Source: Chelativorans multitrophicus
Lineage (GTDB): Bacteria; Pseudomonadota; Alphaproteobacteria; Rhizobiales; Rhizobiaceae
Assembly (NCBI RefSeq): GCF_011317445.1
Contig: NZ_JAAAPL010000001.1
Coordinates: 1,364,001-1,428,000 of the forward strand
Length of the DNA: 64,000 bases
Reading direction: 5' to 3'
Numbering within the stretch: position 1 is the first letter of the stretch; each line of letters starts with the position of its first letter. Below are positions 1 to 8,457 of this stretch, in pieces. The position numbers and the translations under genes are program-made. Under the pieces are notes generated by a model that was not told the origin of the DNA, ran no database searches, and worked only from the letters and a program-made list of their open reading frames with translations.

Positions 1-723
1 GCGGCGTGTCTCGATGCGGGGGCAGCGATGATCCACATGCATGTACGCGACAAACAAGACCGGCACATTCTTGAGGCAGAGGCCTATGCGGAGGCGATCA
101 GCGCCGTGCGGAAGGCTGTGGGGAAAAAGCTGGTGCTTCAGATCACGACTGAAGCGGTTGGCCGTTATCAACCGCCCGAGCAGATGGAGATTGTGCGTCA
201 GGTTCGGCCCGAAGCCGCCTCACTCGCACTGAAAGAATTGGTGCCCCAGGCCTCGCACGAGGCCGAATTCGCGCGCTTTCTGGCGTTCATGAAACAGGAA
301 AATATCCTTCCGCAGATCATCCTCTATCACCCGGATGAAGCCCGGCAGCTCAAGGAGATGATGGCCCGCGGAGTCTTGCCTTTTGATGATCTGCCGGTCC
401 TCTACGTGCTTGGCCGTTACACGGAAGGCCAGCGCTCAGCGCCCGCGGATCTGCTGCCATTTCTCGCACCAGACATGCCGCGCTTCCGGCATTTCATGGT
501 CTGCGCCTTCGGCCCGCGCGAAGCCGCTTGCGGGACGGCTGCCGTCCTCATGGGCGGCCATGTACGCACCGGCTTCGAAAACAATATCTTTTTGCCTGAC
601 GGATGCATCGCGCCCGACAATGCCGCGCTCGTGGCCACCGTTGCGCAAGCCTTAAGCGGGCTGGGGCACGCAGTGGCGGATGCCGACCAGTTGCGTGCCG
701 ACTGGGCTTCTCTTTTTAGATGA
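1..723 (+). CDS. BKACE family (beta-keto acid cleavage enzyme), 5' end outside window
   Basis: The frame is open from base 1, so the true start lies upstream; 240 residues are visible, while the family is usually 270-310. Members of the BKACE family (formerly DUF849, founder Kce of lysine fermentation) are Zn-dependent enzymes. They react a beta-keto acid with acetyl-CoA to give acetoacetate and a new CoA thioester. Visible near the N-terminus is the metal-binding H-x-H motif (MIHMHVRD, His at visible residues 12 and 14). A typical TIM-barrel order of short strands follows, and a glycine-rich FENNIF segment near residue 195. The substrate cannot be read from sequence; members act on many different beta-keto acids. 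It ends 92 bases before the convergent neighbour. Confidence 0.88.
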   Translation, partial: AACLDAGAAMIHMHVRDKQDRHILEAEAYAEAISAVRKAVGKKLVLQITTEAVGRYQPPEQMEIVRQVRPEAASLALKELVPQASHEAEFARFLAFMKQENILPQIILYHPDEARQLKEMMARGVLPFDDLPVLYVLGRYTEGQRSAPADLLPFLAPDMPRFRHFMVCAFGPREAACGTAAVLMGGHVRTGFENNIFLPDGCIAPDNAALVATVAQALSGLGHAVADADQLRADWASLFR

Positions 724-815
724 CGCAGCCGGGATCGGTCCTTCCGATCAGTCTTCAAAGGGATGCGCCGGGCATTGACCAGCCCGACGCGCCCACCGGT
801 TGAATGTGGAAAATC

Positions 816-2195
816 CTAGTTCCCGGTCTTGGTATTGGTTTCTGATATGGCCCCATCGCCCGTGGGACGCAAAAGCCAGACGCCGCGCCCCAGGCCATTG
901 CTTGCATAGACGACGTTGCGCGTATCGACGATCACATCCTCCAGGCCTCGTGAGGGCCCCGCGGGATCGAACGAAGGTAAGAACCAACCCGTCTCCTTCG
1001 GCGCGAAGGGGTCGTGCACGTCGTAAACGCGAAGGCCGGCGGTAAAATAGGTCATATAGACGAGGTCGTCCTCCGACGCGTCTTTCAGGTACGGCGAGTG
1101 GCTTTCGCCATTGACGTTATGGGGACCGAAGCGGCCACTTTCCTCGCAAAAGCTCGCGATCCCGGAGTCGGCAGGCGGGGTAGGACGCGGGTAGTAGCTG
1201 ACCAGGACAGGTGCAGCGGGATTGCTATTGTCGACGATGCCGGCAAAGCTCATGTTTTCCGCGCCGCATCCAGGCTTGGACGGTTCCGAGTTCACATGCA
1301 TCATGCCATTGCGCATTGGCAGGGCGGTATGCATCGCTTGCGCGCCGACATCCGGCAAGGGCGAGAACGTCAGGCTGCCGATCAGCTTTGGCTTTGCGGG
1401 GTCAGTGATGTCCAGGTTCACCAGTTCCGGGGTATAAGCGGTGGTCAGCAGGTTTTCGGCGGGATTGATGTTAACAGGCCCATGGAAGCCGTTCGGCGTT
1501 GGCCGATCGGGCTCACCGTCCTTCTGGCCGGGTTGCCACCAGCCTCCGACCGCGACGGGATTTGCGGGATCCCTCAGATCCAGGACAACCATCGTTGCCT
1601 GGCCTTTGAAGCCCTCGACCCAGGCGGACATGTAGGCGTATCGCCCACCGGGGTAGGTGTTTCGATGCGTGCCCCAGCCGGACGCGATCCATTCCGAAAC
1701 CTTCTTCGGATTCCGTGGATCGCTGACGTCGAAAATCGTCGCGAGCGGACGTGGTTCGGCCGCGATGCCATCGAAGGGCTTTTCCTGGACGGAATGCTCG
1801 GCATAGGGCCTTTGCTGGGCGATAATCGCCAGATTGTCGCCCACCGTGATCTGCCCGGCGCTGCCCGGCACCTCCACGGTGCTGACGCGGGACGGCTTGG
1901 TGGGATCGGTCACGTCAAAGACCTCAAACCCGCCCTTGCCCCGCGCCCCTGTCGCAACGAACAGGTACCACGCATCGCCAACGCGCTTCATGCTCATTTT
2001 GAAGGCGCGAAGGCTGCCGGGCAGTACTTCTATATAGCTGATCGGCTCTAAGCCCTGGGCACGCCAGCCTGCCGGAATCGCGGAAGGCGACGAGCTTTCC
2101 CCCTGCTGCGCGGTGGTCTGCGCTCGGGCTGAGCTATGGAATGCGGTACAGGCCAGAAGCGTCAAACTCAACGCTACAAATATTCTCTTAGTCAT
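816..2195 (-). CDS. Secreted LVIVD-repeat beta-propeller protein
   Basis: This 459-residue protein starts with a clear signal peptide (basic MTKR, hydrophobic core, cut near residue 26 after ARA). The body holds at least six LVIVD-type repeats, each with a core like 'xVFDVTDPTKPxxV' (for example near residues 93, 157, 210, 263, 330 and 405). These repeats form a beta-propeller and are typical of exported proteins with no assigned enzymatic role. ATG at 2195 is preceded by GGGAGGATCAT, a good ribosome binding site. It converges on the BKACE gene and appears monocistronic. Function unknown; surface binding or scaffolding is inference only. Confidence 0.8.
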   Translation of the reverse strand: MTKRIFVALSLTLLACTAFHSSARAQTTAQQGESSSPSAIPAGWRAQGLEPISYIEVLPGSLRAFKMSMKRVGDAWYLFVATGARGKGGFEVFDVTDPTKPSRVSTVEVPGSAGQITVGDNLAIIAQQRPYAEHSVQEKPFDGIAAEPRPLATIFDVSDPRNPKKVSEWIASGWGTHRNTYPGGRYAYMSAWVEGFKGQATMVVLDLRDPANPVAVGGWWQPGQKDGEPDRPTPNGFHGPVNINPAENLLTTAYTPELVNLDITDPAKPKLIGSLTFSPLPDVGAQAMHTALPMRNGMMHVNSEPSKPGCGAENMSFAGIVDNSNPAAPVLVSYYPRPTPPADSGIASFCEESGRFGPHNVNGESHSPYLKDASEDDLVYMTYFTAGLRVYDVHDPFAPKETGWFLPSFDPAGPSRGLEDVIVDTRNVVYASNGLGRGVWLLRPTGDGAISETNTKTGN

Positions 2196-2618
2196 ATGAT
2201 CCTCCCAAGTTCGGGTTCGGCTTAAAGCATCAACGCGGCATCGCCACCCGCGCCATTAGAATAAGCATGGCACCCAATGTGGAAGGCTCAGTCTTTGCAT
2301 AGAGAATATTGCAAATATGGATAAGCTAGACTTCTGGCCCGGCCGGGAACGACTGTGGTCCCGACGCCGCATTTTCTATTTCGGACTAGGAGACCCGCCA
2401 GATTCTCGCTACGATGAAGCGTTCTTTGCGAGCACTTCGATTCTCATTGAGCAGAGTGACAATCCTCAACGTCGTTGTCTGCCGCCTAGAGCAGGTCGCC
2501 CAACCCAGGTCGCGCGGTTGAGGCGAATCCGGACATGAAGCCCGCAAATCCAAGCTTTCCAGATCGGCCGCGGCGCGGCGCTTGTCAATAGGCTGGGCGA
2601 TCAGGGAGGGTAAGGAGA
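2196..2618. other. Intergenic region, no gene seen
   Basis: About 420 bases lie between the start of the LVIVD gene and the 3' end of tRNA-His. Short open frames on both strands have no recognisable product or ribosome binding site. It must hold the promoter of the LVIVD gene and the 3' flank of the tRNA gene, but I could not pick out a convincing -35/-10 pair or a terminator. Confidence 0.5.
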
Positions 2619-2695
2619 TGGTACGGTTGGGTGGATTCGAACCACCGACCTCAGGAGCCACAATCCTGCGCTCTAACCAACTGAGCTACAACCGC
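2619..2695 (-). tRNA. tRNA-His (anticodon GTG)
   Basis: On the minus strand the sequence folds as a complete cloverleaf: acceptor GCGGTTG/CAACCGT, D-arm GTAGCTCAGTTGGTTAGAGC, anticodon stem CAGGA/TCCTG with loop TTGTGGC (anticodon GTG), and T-arm GGTGG-TTCGAAT-CCACC. The encoded CCA occupies 2619-2621. The first acceptor pair is a G1-U72 wobble, the discriminator is A73, and the base before G1 is C. The normally universal G-1:C73 identity element of tRNA-His is therefore not encoded. This is the known unusual alphaproteobacterial form. Confidence 0.96.
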
Positions 2696-2781
2696 GCGCC
2701 GTCGACGTCTTTCCCCGCGTCCTTACGGGCAAATCCGAGTGTTTTCAAGAGCGGATGCTGCCTGATCGACAACAAGCGCAA

Positions 2782-2818
2782 AGAAAAAGACCGGGGGGAG
2801 GAACCCCGGTCTTTTTCT
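2782..2818 (-). terminator. Strong intrinsic terminator of the phasin gene
   Basis: A perfect 15-bp stem (2782-2796 against 2804-2818) with a 7-base loop has a GC-rich top and an A/T-rich base, giving a U-run on either strand. It lies about 97 bases past the phasin stop codon and reads best as that gene's terminator, insulating the downstream tRNA gene. Confidence 0.85.
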
Positions 2819-2914
2819 AAGGGATCGGAGGGAGGAGGGAGTACCGACCCCATGTTCTAACGAACGGAACACATATAGAATCCGCTATTCGAAATTACAG
2901 CGCGACGCTTCGCC

Positions 2915-3358
2915 TCACGCTGCCTGCTTGATCGCCTTCTCGAAAGCGTCCTTCACCGGCTTCGTCAATTCGACGGCGGCCTTCTGTGTAAGGGTCTGGA
3001 ACTCGCGTGTCTGGTCCAGCGCGAGTTCCATCTGCTTGCGCAGAAACGAACTCTGCAGCTCCATCATATCGGAGAAGCTCTTGGCAGCCACCAGAGCCTC
3101 GACCTGGGCAAGATTAGCCTCCGTCCCCGCGCGTACAGCAGCGACGGATTTGAGCAATATCTCGTCGCTCACGTTTTTCACGGTATCAAAAGAGGCCTCG
3201 AAGGCCTTGCGTGCATCTTCAGCGCTCATTTTCATTCGCTCGTATGTTTCCTTCGCCTGATCCGCCGTCTTTTCGGTGAAACTGCGAAGCTGTTCCGTGG
3301 CCGTCGAGGGGTCGAATGCGGAGAATTCCGGCCCTTTATTGCTGGTGGTCTTGCTCAT
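2915..3358 (-). CDS. Phasin family protein
   Basis: Phasins coat polyhydroxyalkanoate granules. The 147-residue product starting MSKTTSNKG has the normal phasin length and is almost wholly amphipathic alpha-helix without cysteines. It carries the phasin segment running from about residue 25 (LRSFTEKTADQAKE) through 'SDMMELQSSFLRKQMELALDQTREF' near residues 95-120, and ends in alanine-rich helix. The frame is open upstream to 3556, but that extension does not look like phasin. ATG at 3358 has AAGGG nine bases upstream, so I use it. A terminator follows. A TTGCA-rich inverted repeat upstream may be the operator. Confidence 0.85.
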   Translation of the reverse strand: MSKTTSNKGPEFSAFDPSTATEQLRSFTEKTADQAKETYERMKMSAEDARKAFEASFDTVKNVSDEILLKSVAAVRAGTEANLAQVEALVAAKSFSDMMELQSSFLRKQMELALDQTREFQTLTQKAAVELTKPVKDAFEKAIKQAA

Positions 3359-3431
3359 GCTGATCATCCCTTCGGGTTCGCCAGCCTGCCCGCCGGCATC
3401 CTTCAAATCTAAGCTCAATATAGCGCAAAAC

Positions 3432-3465
3432 TTGTGCGTTGCAATATTTTTGTTGCAGTGCACAA
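3432..3465. promoter_or_regulatory. Possible PhaR-type operator upstream of phasin
   Basis: Inverted repeat TTGTGC (3432-3437) / GCACAA (3460-3465) enclosing two TTGCA copies, about 75-105 bases before the phasin start. PhaR repressors of PHB metabolism in Paracoccus and rhizobia bind TGC-rich repeats before phasin genes. The match is by resemblance only. Confidence 0.4.
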
Positions 3466-3595
3466 TTACGACGCTTTCAATTAACCAAACTGCGATTTCG
3501 CGGTGCACGTCCCGAGAAGGTTTGTGGACGGCGCCTGATCGTGCTCTTATTAACAAGTGGTTAACTTGAAACTCGCGTGTTGATGGTCGGGCTGA

Positions 3596-6500
3596 ATGGC
3601 GTCCAAATCCTATTCATTTCTCGACATAGTCGTTCTTGATGAAGTGCGCGAGCGGTTCGCCGCCGGTGACGCGTTAGCGGTGCTGTCGGCGAGCCTTGAT
3701 GAAATTCTCTGGGCTAACGGAGCAGGCGCCGCTTGGCTCGGTTTTCCCGATATCGAGGCCGCTATTGGCGAGAGGTCACGCTTACCCGCCACGGCCCTGC
3801 GGCAAATCAGTGCCACCCCCGGCTTCCCAAATATCGGACGCGACCGAGCGATCGCGCTTAGGGTGACGAGCGGCCTGAAAAGCCGGATTGTCTCGGTGCA
3901 AGCGAGCGCGATCGCGCTTCCTGGCGGTGAGGAAGCGCTCCTGCTTGCTCTTCCCCTGACCTCTTCGGACGAAGCGCCTACCCATCGCGCGGTCGCCGGT
4001 TTCAGCGAACCGGGCCACTTCGCCGCTTTTGTCGAGGCCGATGGCACGGTCTCGGCCGCTTCCACCGGCTTCGATCAGCTGGGCATCGAACCGGAAACGC
4101 TCTTGCGTCTCGTTCAGGACGTGGGAGAAGAGAAGACGCGGCTCGTAAAGACGCGGATACCCGCCAGGACTCATCTCCCTGCCGGGATCGCCCGCCTTAC
4201 GGACGATCCCGCTCGGCATCTTCTCCTCATCGTGGAGGACGGTGTTTCTGAGAACATCGCGCCTGCGGCGTCAATCCGTGTCGCGGCGCCCGAGAAAGAA
4301 GCTCTTGAGGCCGGCAGCGCCGCTCACGAGGGTTCGGCCGGGCGAGAGAAGCCGCTTGCGCCGCAGGACCACACTTCAAGGCCACACGAGCCGGACGAAA
4401 GAACCGCTTCGCGCACGGTCCGCTTTTCCTGGCGCACGGATGCTCAAGGACGTTTCAGCTCGATTTCGGACGAATTCGCCCAGGCGATGGGCAGGAACGC
4501 GACGGATGTGATCGGCCGAACGTTCCGGGAGGTTTCCAACGCGTTCGGCCTTGATGCCGACGGCTCGATCAGCCGACTGCTGGATCGACGGGATACATGG
4601 TCCGGGCGCACCGTCATGTGGCCGCTGGAGGGCACCAACCTCAAAGTGCCCGTGGATCTCGCGGCGCTGCCGATCTATGGCCGCGGACGCGTTTTCGAAG
4701 GCTTCCGTGGTTTTGGCATTGCTCGACTGGGTGAAGCGGAGCTCGATCCTGAAGCGATCGGAACGGTGCTCGCGCCATCGAGCCGAGGGAATACACACGC
4801 CACAACCCCCGTTTCCGAAGAGCAGGAACCGCACCGCCCCTCTGATTTCTCCGTTGACCAAGATAAATCCGCCACCAGCGACCCGGTTAAAGCTGATCCG
4901 TTCCAAGGAGAAAAACCAGCCAGCGGCAGGGCCGCCGAACCGCAGTCCGAGCCTAAAATTGTCCGCCTCGCCGAACATCGGGAGAGTACTTGGGACGGCA
5001 GTCTTTCGGCGAGTGAGCGCACGACATTCCGCGAGATTGGCGAGAGATTGCGGCGAGCCAGCGAAGGTCGGCTGGATGCGGAAGACAAGGAAGGGAAAAA
5101 AAGTGCAGACCGCCCGCTGAACGGCCGGGCGGTGGAAAGCACGCAGGACGAGCTACCAAACTCGACCACCTTGGCGGAAGAAGGGCCCCTCGCCCAGGGA
5201 AATGGCGAGCTTGATGACGGGGCAGAGGAAGAGGTCTTTGAAAACCCTGCCAACGAGAATGTGAGCCAGCCGACCGCAATGGTCGAAGCTGACGGCTCGC
5301 GACACGATATTGAAGAGCTGCAATCCCCCGCCGATCAGGCTGATCAGGTTGATCAGGACGATCTGAAAAACGCCAGCTTAGAAGATAAAGAAAACCCAGA
5401 CCTCCAGCTTGAAGCCGCGCCTGGCGGCCAGGGTGAGGAGGTGCGGCCAGAGCTCGAAGCAGATGCGCCGCGGCAATCAAAGGCAGCCGGGGGCGAGGCA
5501 TCGGATCCTGTTCCTGATACCGAAGCTCACTTCGAGCAGGAAGAAGAGCAAACATATCGTGAGCCCGAGGAGACGGAAGACAGCCTCCAGCAAGCGGCGA
5601 GCGGATCGAAGGAACAAGGACCAGCGGCCGAACCGGACGAAACGGTACCCCAACGCAGGTCGCAAATCGCCTATCTGCCTTCCGCATTTCATCGCCCCGA
5701 GGCGGAGCGCAAGCAGACGGAGGCGGAAACGATCCTCGCCCATCTGCCTCTTCCCGTGCTCATTCATTCCGGCGATCGGCTGCACTACGCCAACCGTGAA
5801 TTTTACAGGCTGACCGGCTATGCCGATCTCGCCGAGCTCGAATCGGCCGGCGGTCTTGGGGCGCTGTTCGAGGAACCGGCTGCGGGCAATTCTCCCAAGA
5901 AAACGCTTCTGCTGCGCATGGCGGACGGCACGGACAGACCCGTTGAGGCGCATCTTCAATCCGTTGCCTGGGACGGCCGAAAAGCACTCATGCTTGCCTT
6001 GCATCCGGCTATGCAGGCCGAACCGACACCGGAGGAAGCGGCGAAGGCTGCAGAGCTTGAGGCGCGGCTTTCGGAAATGCGCGCCATCGTCGACACGGCG
6101 ACAGACGGCATTGCGGTGATCGGCAATGACGGCACCATCCGATCCATCAATCGGCCGGCGGAGGCGCTTTTCGGCTTTGACGCGGAGAATGTCACCGGGA
6201 AGCCGTTCTCTTCCCTCTTCGCGATCGAAAGCCAGCGTACCGTGCAGGATTACCTTGCCGGGCTCTCCGACAACGGCGTCGCAAGCGTGCTGAATGACGG
6301 CCGGCAGGTGATCGGGCGTGAATCGCAAGGACGTTTCATCCCGCTTTTCATGACGATCGGACGGCTGCCGAATGGTAGCGGCTATTGCGCGGTGCTGCGA
6401 GACATAACCCATTGGAAACGTGCGGAGGAGGACCTGACCCAGGCACGGGCGCAGGCCGAGCGCGCTTCATCTCAAAAAAGCGAGTTTCTCGCCCGCGTAA

Positions 6501-7174
6501 GCCATGAAATCCGCACCCCCCTCAATGCCATCATCGGCTTTTCCGAATTGATGATCGATGAGAAATTCGGTCCGATCGGCAATGACCGCTATCGCGACTA
6601 CCTGCGCGATATCAACCGTTCAGGAAACCACGTGCTCGATCTCGTCAACGATCTCCTCGACATCTCCAAGATTGAGGCAGGTCAGCAGGAGATGGCTCAT
6701 GAGGCTGTACCGCTGAACGACACCCTCGCCCAGGTGATTGCCATGATGCAGCCGCAGGCCAATCGCGAGCGTGTGATCATCCGCTCGTCTTTGGCCTCCC
6801 GCCTGCCGGATGTGGTGGCGGATTTGAGGAGCGTGCGCCAGATCGCTATTAATCTGCTCTCCAACGCGGTGCGCTATACGCCGGCCGGCGGGCAAGTGGT
6901 TGTCTCCACCGTCTATGAACGGGATGGCTCCGTCGTCCTGCGCGTGCGTGATACCGGTGTGGGCATGAGTTCTGCCGAACTAGACGAGGCACTAAAGCCA
7001 TTCAGGCAAATCAATGCTTTGCGGCGTAAGCGGGGGGACGGAACGGGCCTCGGCCTGCCGCTCACCCGCGCCATGGTCGAGGCGAACAGAGCGCAGTTTT
7101 CAATCGCGTCCACGCCCGGCGAAGGCACGCTCGTGGAAATTATATTCCCCCCAACACGCGTGCTCGCGGAGTAA
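3596..7174 (+). CDS. Large soluble PAS-sensor histidine kinase, PdhS-like (PleC/DivJ family)
   Basis: An 1192-residue cytoplasmic kinase with no membrane segment. Order: N-terminal sensor-like region (1-165); a PAS-like region near 275-375; a very acidic, low-complexity linker rich in E, D, Q and A (about 390-690); PAS around 705-800; a second PAS around 830-945; then HisKA with the H-box FLARVSHEIRTPLNAIIGFSEL (phospho-His about residue 970). The HATPase domain shows the N-box (NLLSNAVRYTP), DTGVGM and GDGTGLGLPL. The H-box and kinase core match the PleC/DivJ/PdhS group that acts on the cell-fate regulator DivK, and the soluble multi-PAS plan recalls Brucella PdhS. The DivK partner is inference from family. 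No response regulator is adjacent. Confidence 0.8.
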   Translation: MASKSYSFLDIVVLDEVRERFAAGDALAVLSASLDEILWANGAGAAWLGFPDIEAAIGERSRLPATALRQISATPGFPNIGRDRAIALRVTSGLKSRIVSVQASAIALPGGEEALLLALPLTSSDEAPTHRAVAGFSEPGHFAAFVEADGTVSAASTGFDQLGIEPETLLRLVQDVGEEKTRLVKTRIPARTHLPAGIARLTDDPARHLLLIVEDGVSENIAPAASIRVAAPEKEALEAGSAAHEGSAGREKPLAPQDHTSRPHEPDERTASRTVRFSWRTDAQGRFSSISDEFAQAMGRNATDVIGRTFREVSNAFGLDADGSISRLLDRRDTWSGRTVMWPLEGTNLKVPVDLAALPIYGRGRVFEGFRGFGIARLGEAELDPEAIGTVLAPSSRGNTHATTPVSEEQEPHRPSDFSVDQDKSATSDPVKADPFQGEKPASGRAAEPQSEPKIVRLAEHRESTWDGSLSASERTTFREIGERLRRASEGRLDAEDKEGKKSADRPLNGRAVESTQDELPNSTTLAEEGPLAQGNGELDDGAEEEVFENPANENVSQPTAMVEADGSRHDIEELQSPADQADQVDQDDLKNASLEDKENPDLQLEAAPGGQGEEVRPELEADAPRQSKAAGGEASDPVPDTEAHFEQEEEQTYREPEETEDSLQQAASGSKEQGPAAEPDETVPQRRSQIAYLPSAFHRPEAERKQTEAETILAHLPLPVLIHSGDRLHYANREFYRLTGYADLAELESAGGLGALFEEPAAGNSPKKTLLLRMADGTDRPVEAHLQSVAWDGRKALMLALHPAMQAEPTPEEAAKAAELEARLSEMRAIVDTATDGIAVIGNDGTIRSINRPAEALFGFDAENVTGKPFSSLFAIESQRTVQDYLAGLSDNGVASVLNDGRQVIGRESQGRFIPLFMTIGRLPNGSGYCAVLRDITHWKRAEEDLTQARAQAERASSQKSEFLARVSHEIRTPLNAIIGFSELMIDEKFGPIGNDRYRDYLRDINRSGNHVLDLVNDLLDISKIEAGQQEMAHEAVPLNDTLAQVIAMMQPQANRERVIIRSSLASRLPDVVADLRSVRQIAINLLSNAVRYTPAGGQVVVSTVYERDGSVVLRVRDTGVGMSSAELDEALKPFRQINALRRKRGDGTGLGLPLTRAMVEANRAQFSIASTPGEGTLVEIIFPPTRVLAE

Positions 7175-7204
7175 AAGGGGAACTTCCTAAAACTTGACTA
7201 CTAT

Positions 7205-7225
7205 AGTTTAGAATAATTCTAAACT
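7205..7225. promoter_or_regulatory. Irr box (iron control element) before the iron-binding protein gene
   Basis: A perfect palindrome with two 10-base arms around one central A. Its core TTTAGAATAATTCTAAA fits the rhizobial Irr/ICE consensus TTTAGAA-N3-TTCTAAA exactly. One candidate -35 (TTGACG, 7248-7253, with weak -10 CATTAC at 7271-7276) lies 22 bases downstream. Another -35 (TTGACT, 7194-7199) lies just upstream, so that its -10 would fall inside the palindrome. The next gene encodes a ferric-iron binding protein, which fits iron control. Confidence 0.85.
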
Positions 7226-7347
7226 TCTGTTTTTACTAAATAATTTCTTGACGGGGGCGGACTTTGCCATCATTACAAGTTCGCGCCGCCTGTGGCTTTA
7301 TCACTCCTGGGCCTTGCCCCCAGTGAAGCAGAGAAAGAAGAAAGACG

Positions 7348-8397
7348 ATGCATTCCCTCAAGTTGAAGATGGGCCTAGCCGCCTTGGCTCTGATGGCCGG
7401 AACTTCCCTCCTGCCTTCCGCCGCACAGGCGGATGGTGTGGTTAATGTTTATACCTATCGGGAGCCGGGACTGATCCAGCCGCTGCTCGATGCCTTTACC
7501 GAAGAGACGGGTATCGCAACGGAGGTGCTGTTTCTCAATCAGGGACTTGAGGACCGTATTGCCGCCGAAGGGCAGAACTCTCCGGCCGATGTGGTGCTGA
7601 CCGTCGATATCGGCAGGCTCGTCAATGTGAAGGAAAAGGGCGTCACCCAGCCAGTCGACGACGAAGTCATCAACGCCAATATCCCGGCGGAATTCCGGGA
7701 CCCTGAAGGGCACTGGTTCGGACTGACCACGCGCGGACGCGTTATTTACGCGTCGAAAGAGCGAGTCCAACAGGACGAGATTACGTATGAGGAGCTTGCC
7801 GATCCTAAGTGGAAGGGCAAGATCTGCATGCGCAGCGGCCAGCATATGTACAACATAGCGCTGATCGCTTCGATGATCGCTCATCACGGTGAAGAGAAGG
7901 CTGAGGAGTGGCTCAAGGGCGTGAAGGCCAATCTGGCACGCAAGCCGAATGGCGGCGACCGTGACCAGGCCCAGGCGATCTATGCCGGCGAATGCGACAT
8001 CGGGATCGGCAATACCTATTATGTCGGCCTCATGATGACCAATGAAAAGGAGCCGGAGCAGAAAGAATGGGCGAACGCGATCAAGGTGCTGTTCCCCAAC
8101 ACCACTGACCGCGGCACCCATGTCAACATCTCCGGCATGGCGCTGGCGAAGTACTCGCCGAACAAGGAAAACGCGCTGAAGCTGATGGAATTCCTCTCCG
8201 GACACGAAGCGCAAAAGCTCTACGCCGAGAAGAACAACGAATACCCCGTCATGCCCGGTGTTCCGACCTCCGAGATCGTGGCATCCTTCGGTGAAATAAA
8301 GCCGGACTCGCTTTCGCTGGCGGAGATCGCAAAATATCGCCAGGCCGCTTCGGAAATGGTCGACCGTGTCGGCCTCGATGATGGCCCCGCAAGCTAA
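7348..8397 (+). CDS. fbpA: Ferric iron ABC transporter, periplasmic binding protein (FbpA/AfuA type)
   Basis: A 349-residue periplasmic solute-binding protein with a signal peptide ending at residue 28 (AQA). The mature part opens with VVNVYTYREP and continues through 'FLNQGLEDRIAAEG' and 'DVVLTVDIGRL', the hallmarks of the FbpA/FutA/IdiA ferric-binding group. 'YGECDIGIGNTYY'-like sequence near residue 212 carries the tyrosines expected at the iron site. It would bind free Fe3+ in the periplasm and deliver it to the permease encoded next. An Irr box lies in its promoter. A hairpin separates it from the permease gene, as expected for a binding protein made in excess. Confidence 0.9.
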   Translation: MHSLKLKMGLAALALMAGTSLLPSAAQADGVVNVYTYREPGLIQPLLDAFTEETGIATEVLFLNQGLEDRIAAEGQNSPADVVLTVDIGRLVNVKEKGVTQPVDDEVINANIPAEFRDPEGHWFGLTTRGRVIYASKERVQQDEITYEELADPKWKGKICMRSGQHMYNIALIASMIAHHGEEKAEEWLKGVKANLARKPNGGDRDQAQAIYAGECDIGIGNTYYVGLMMTNEKEPEQKEWANAIKVLFPNTTDRGTHVNISGMALAKYSPNKENALKLMEFLSGHEAQKLYAEKNNEYPVMPGVPTSEIVASFGEIKPDSLSLAEIAKYRQAASEMVDRVGLDDGPAS

Positions 8398-8417
8398 TCC
8401 CATTCGGTTCATTTGAG

Positions 8418-8449
8418 AGCCGGGCCGATGCGTATCGGCCCGGCTTTCT
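8418..8449 (+). terminator. Hairpin between binding-protein and permease genes
   Basis: A perfect 12-bp stem (8418-8429/8434-8445) with loop GCGT is followed by TTTCTGTT. It lies 20 bases after the fbpA stop and 13 before the permease start. It is best read as a partial terminator or RNA-stabilising structure that keeps permease expression below that of the binding protein. Confidence 0.75.
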
Positions 8450-8457
8450 GTTAGACC

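Noticed and set aside
1014-2051. 345-codon plus-strand frame
   Set aside because: Antisense to the LVIVD protein gene, whose signal peptide and repeats are clear; rich in Arg, Gly and His as expected of a shadow.
2386-2661. 91-codon minus-strand frame running over the tRNA
   Set aside because: It overlaps the 3' half of tRNA-His and has no homology or ribosome binding site.
3359-3556. N-terminal extension of the phasin frame
   Set aside because: Not phasin-like, lies over the promoter and operator-like repeat; ATG 3358 has a good ribosome binding site.
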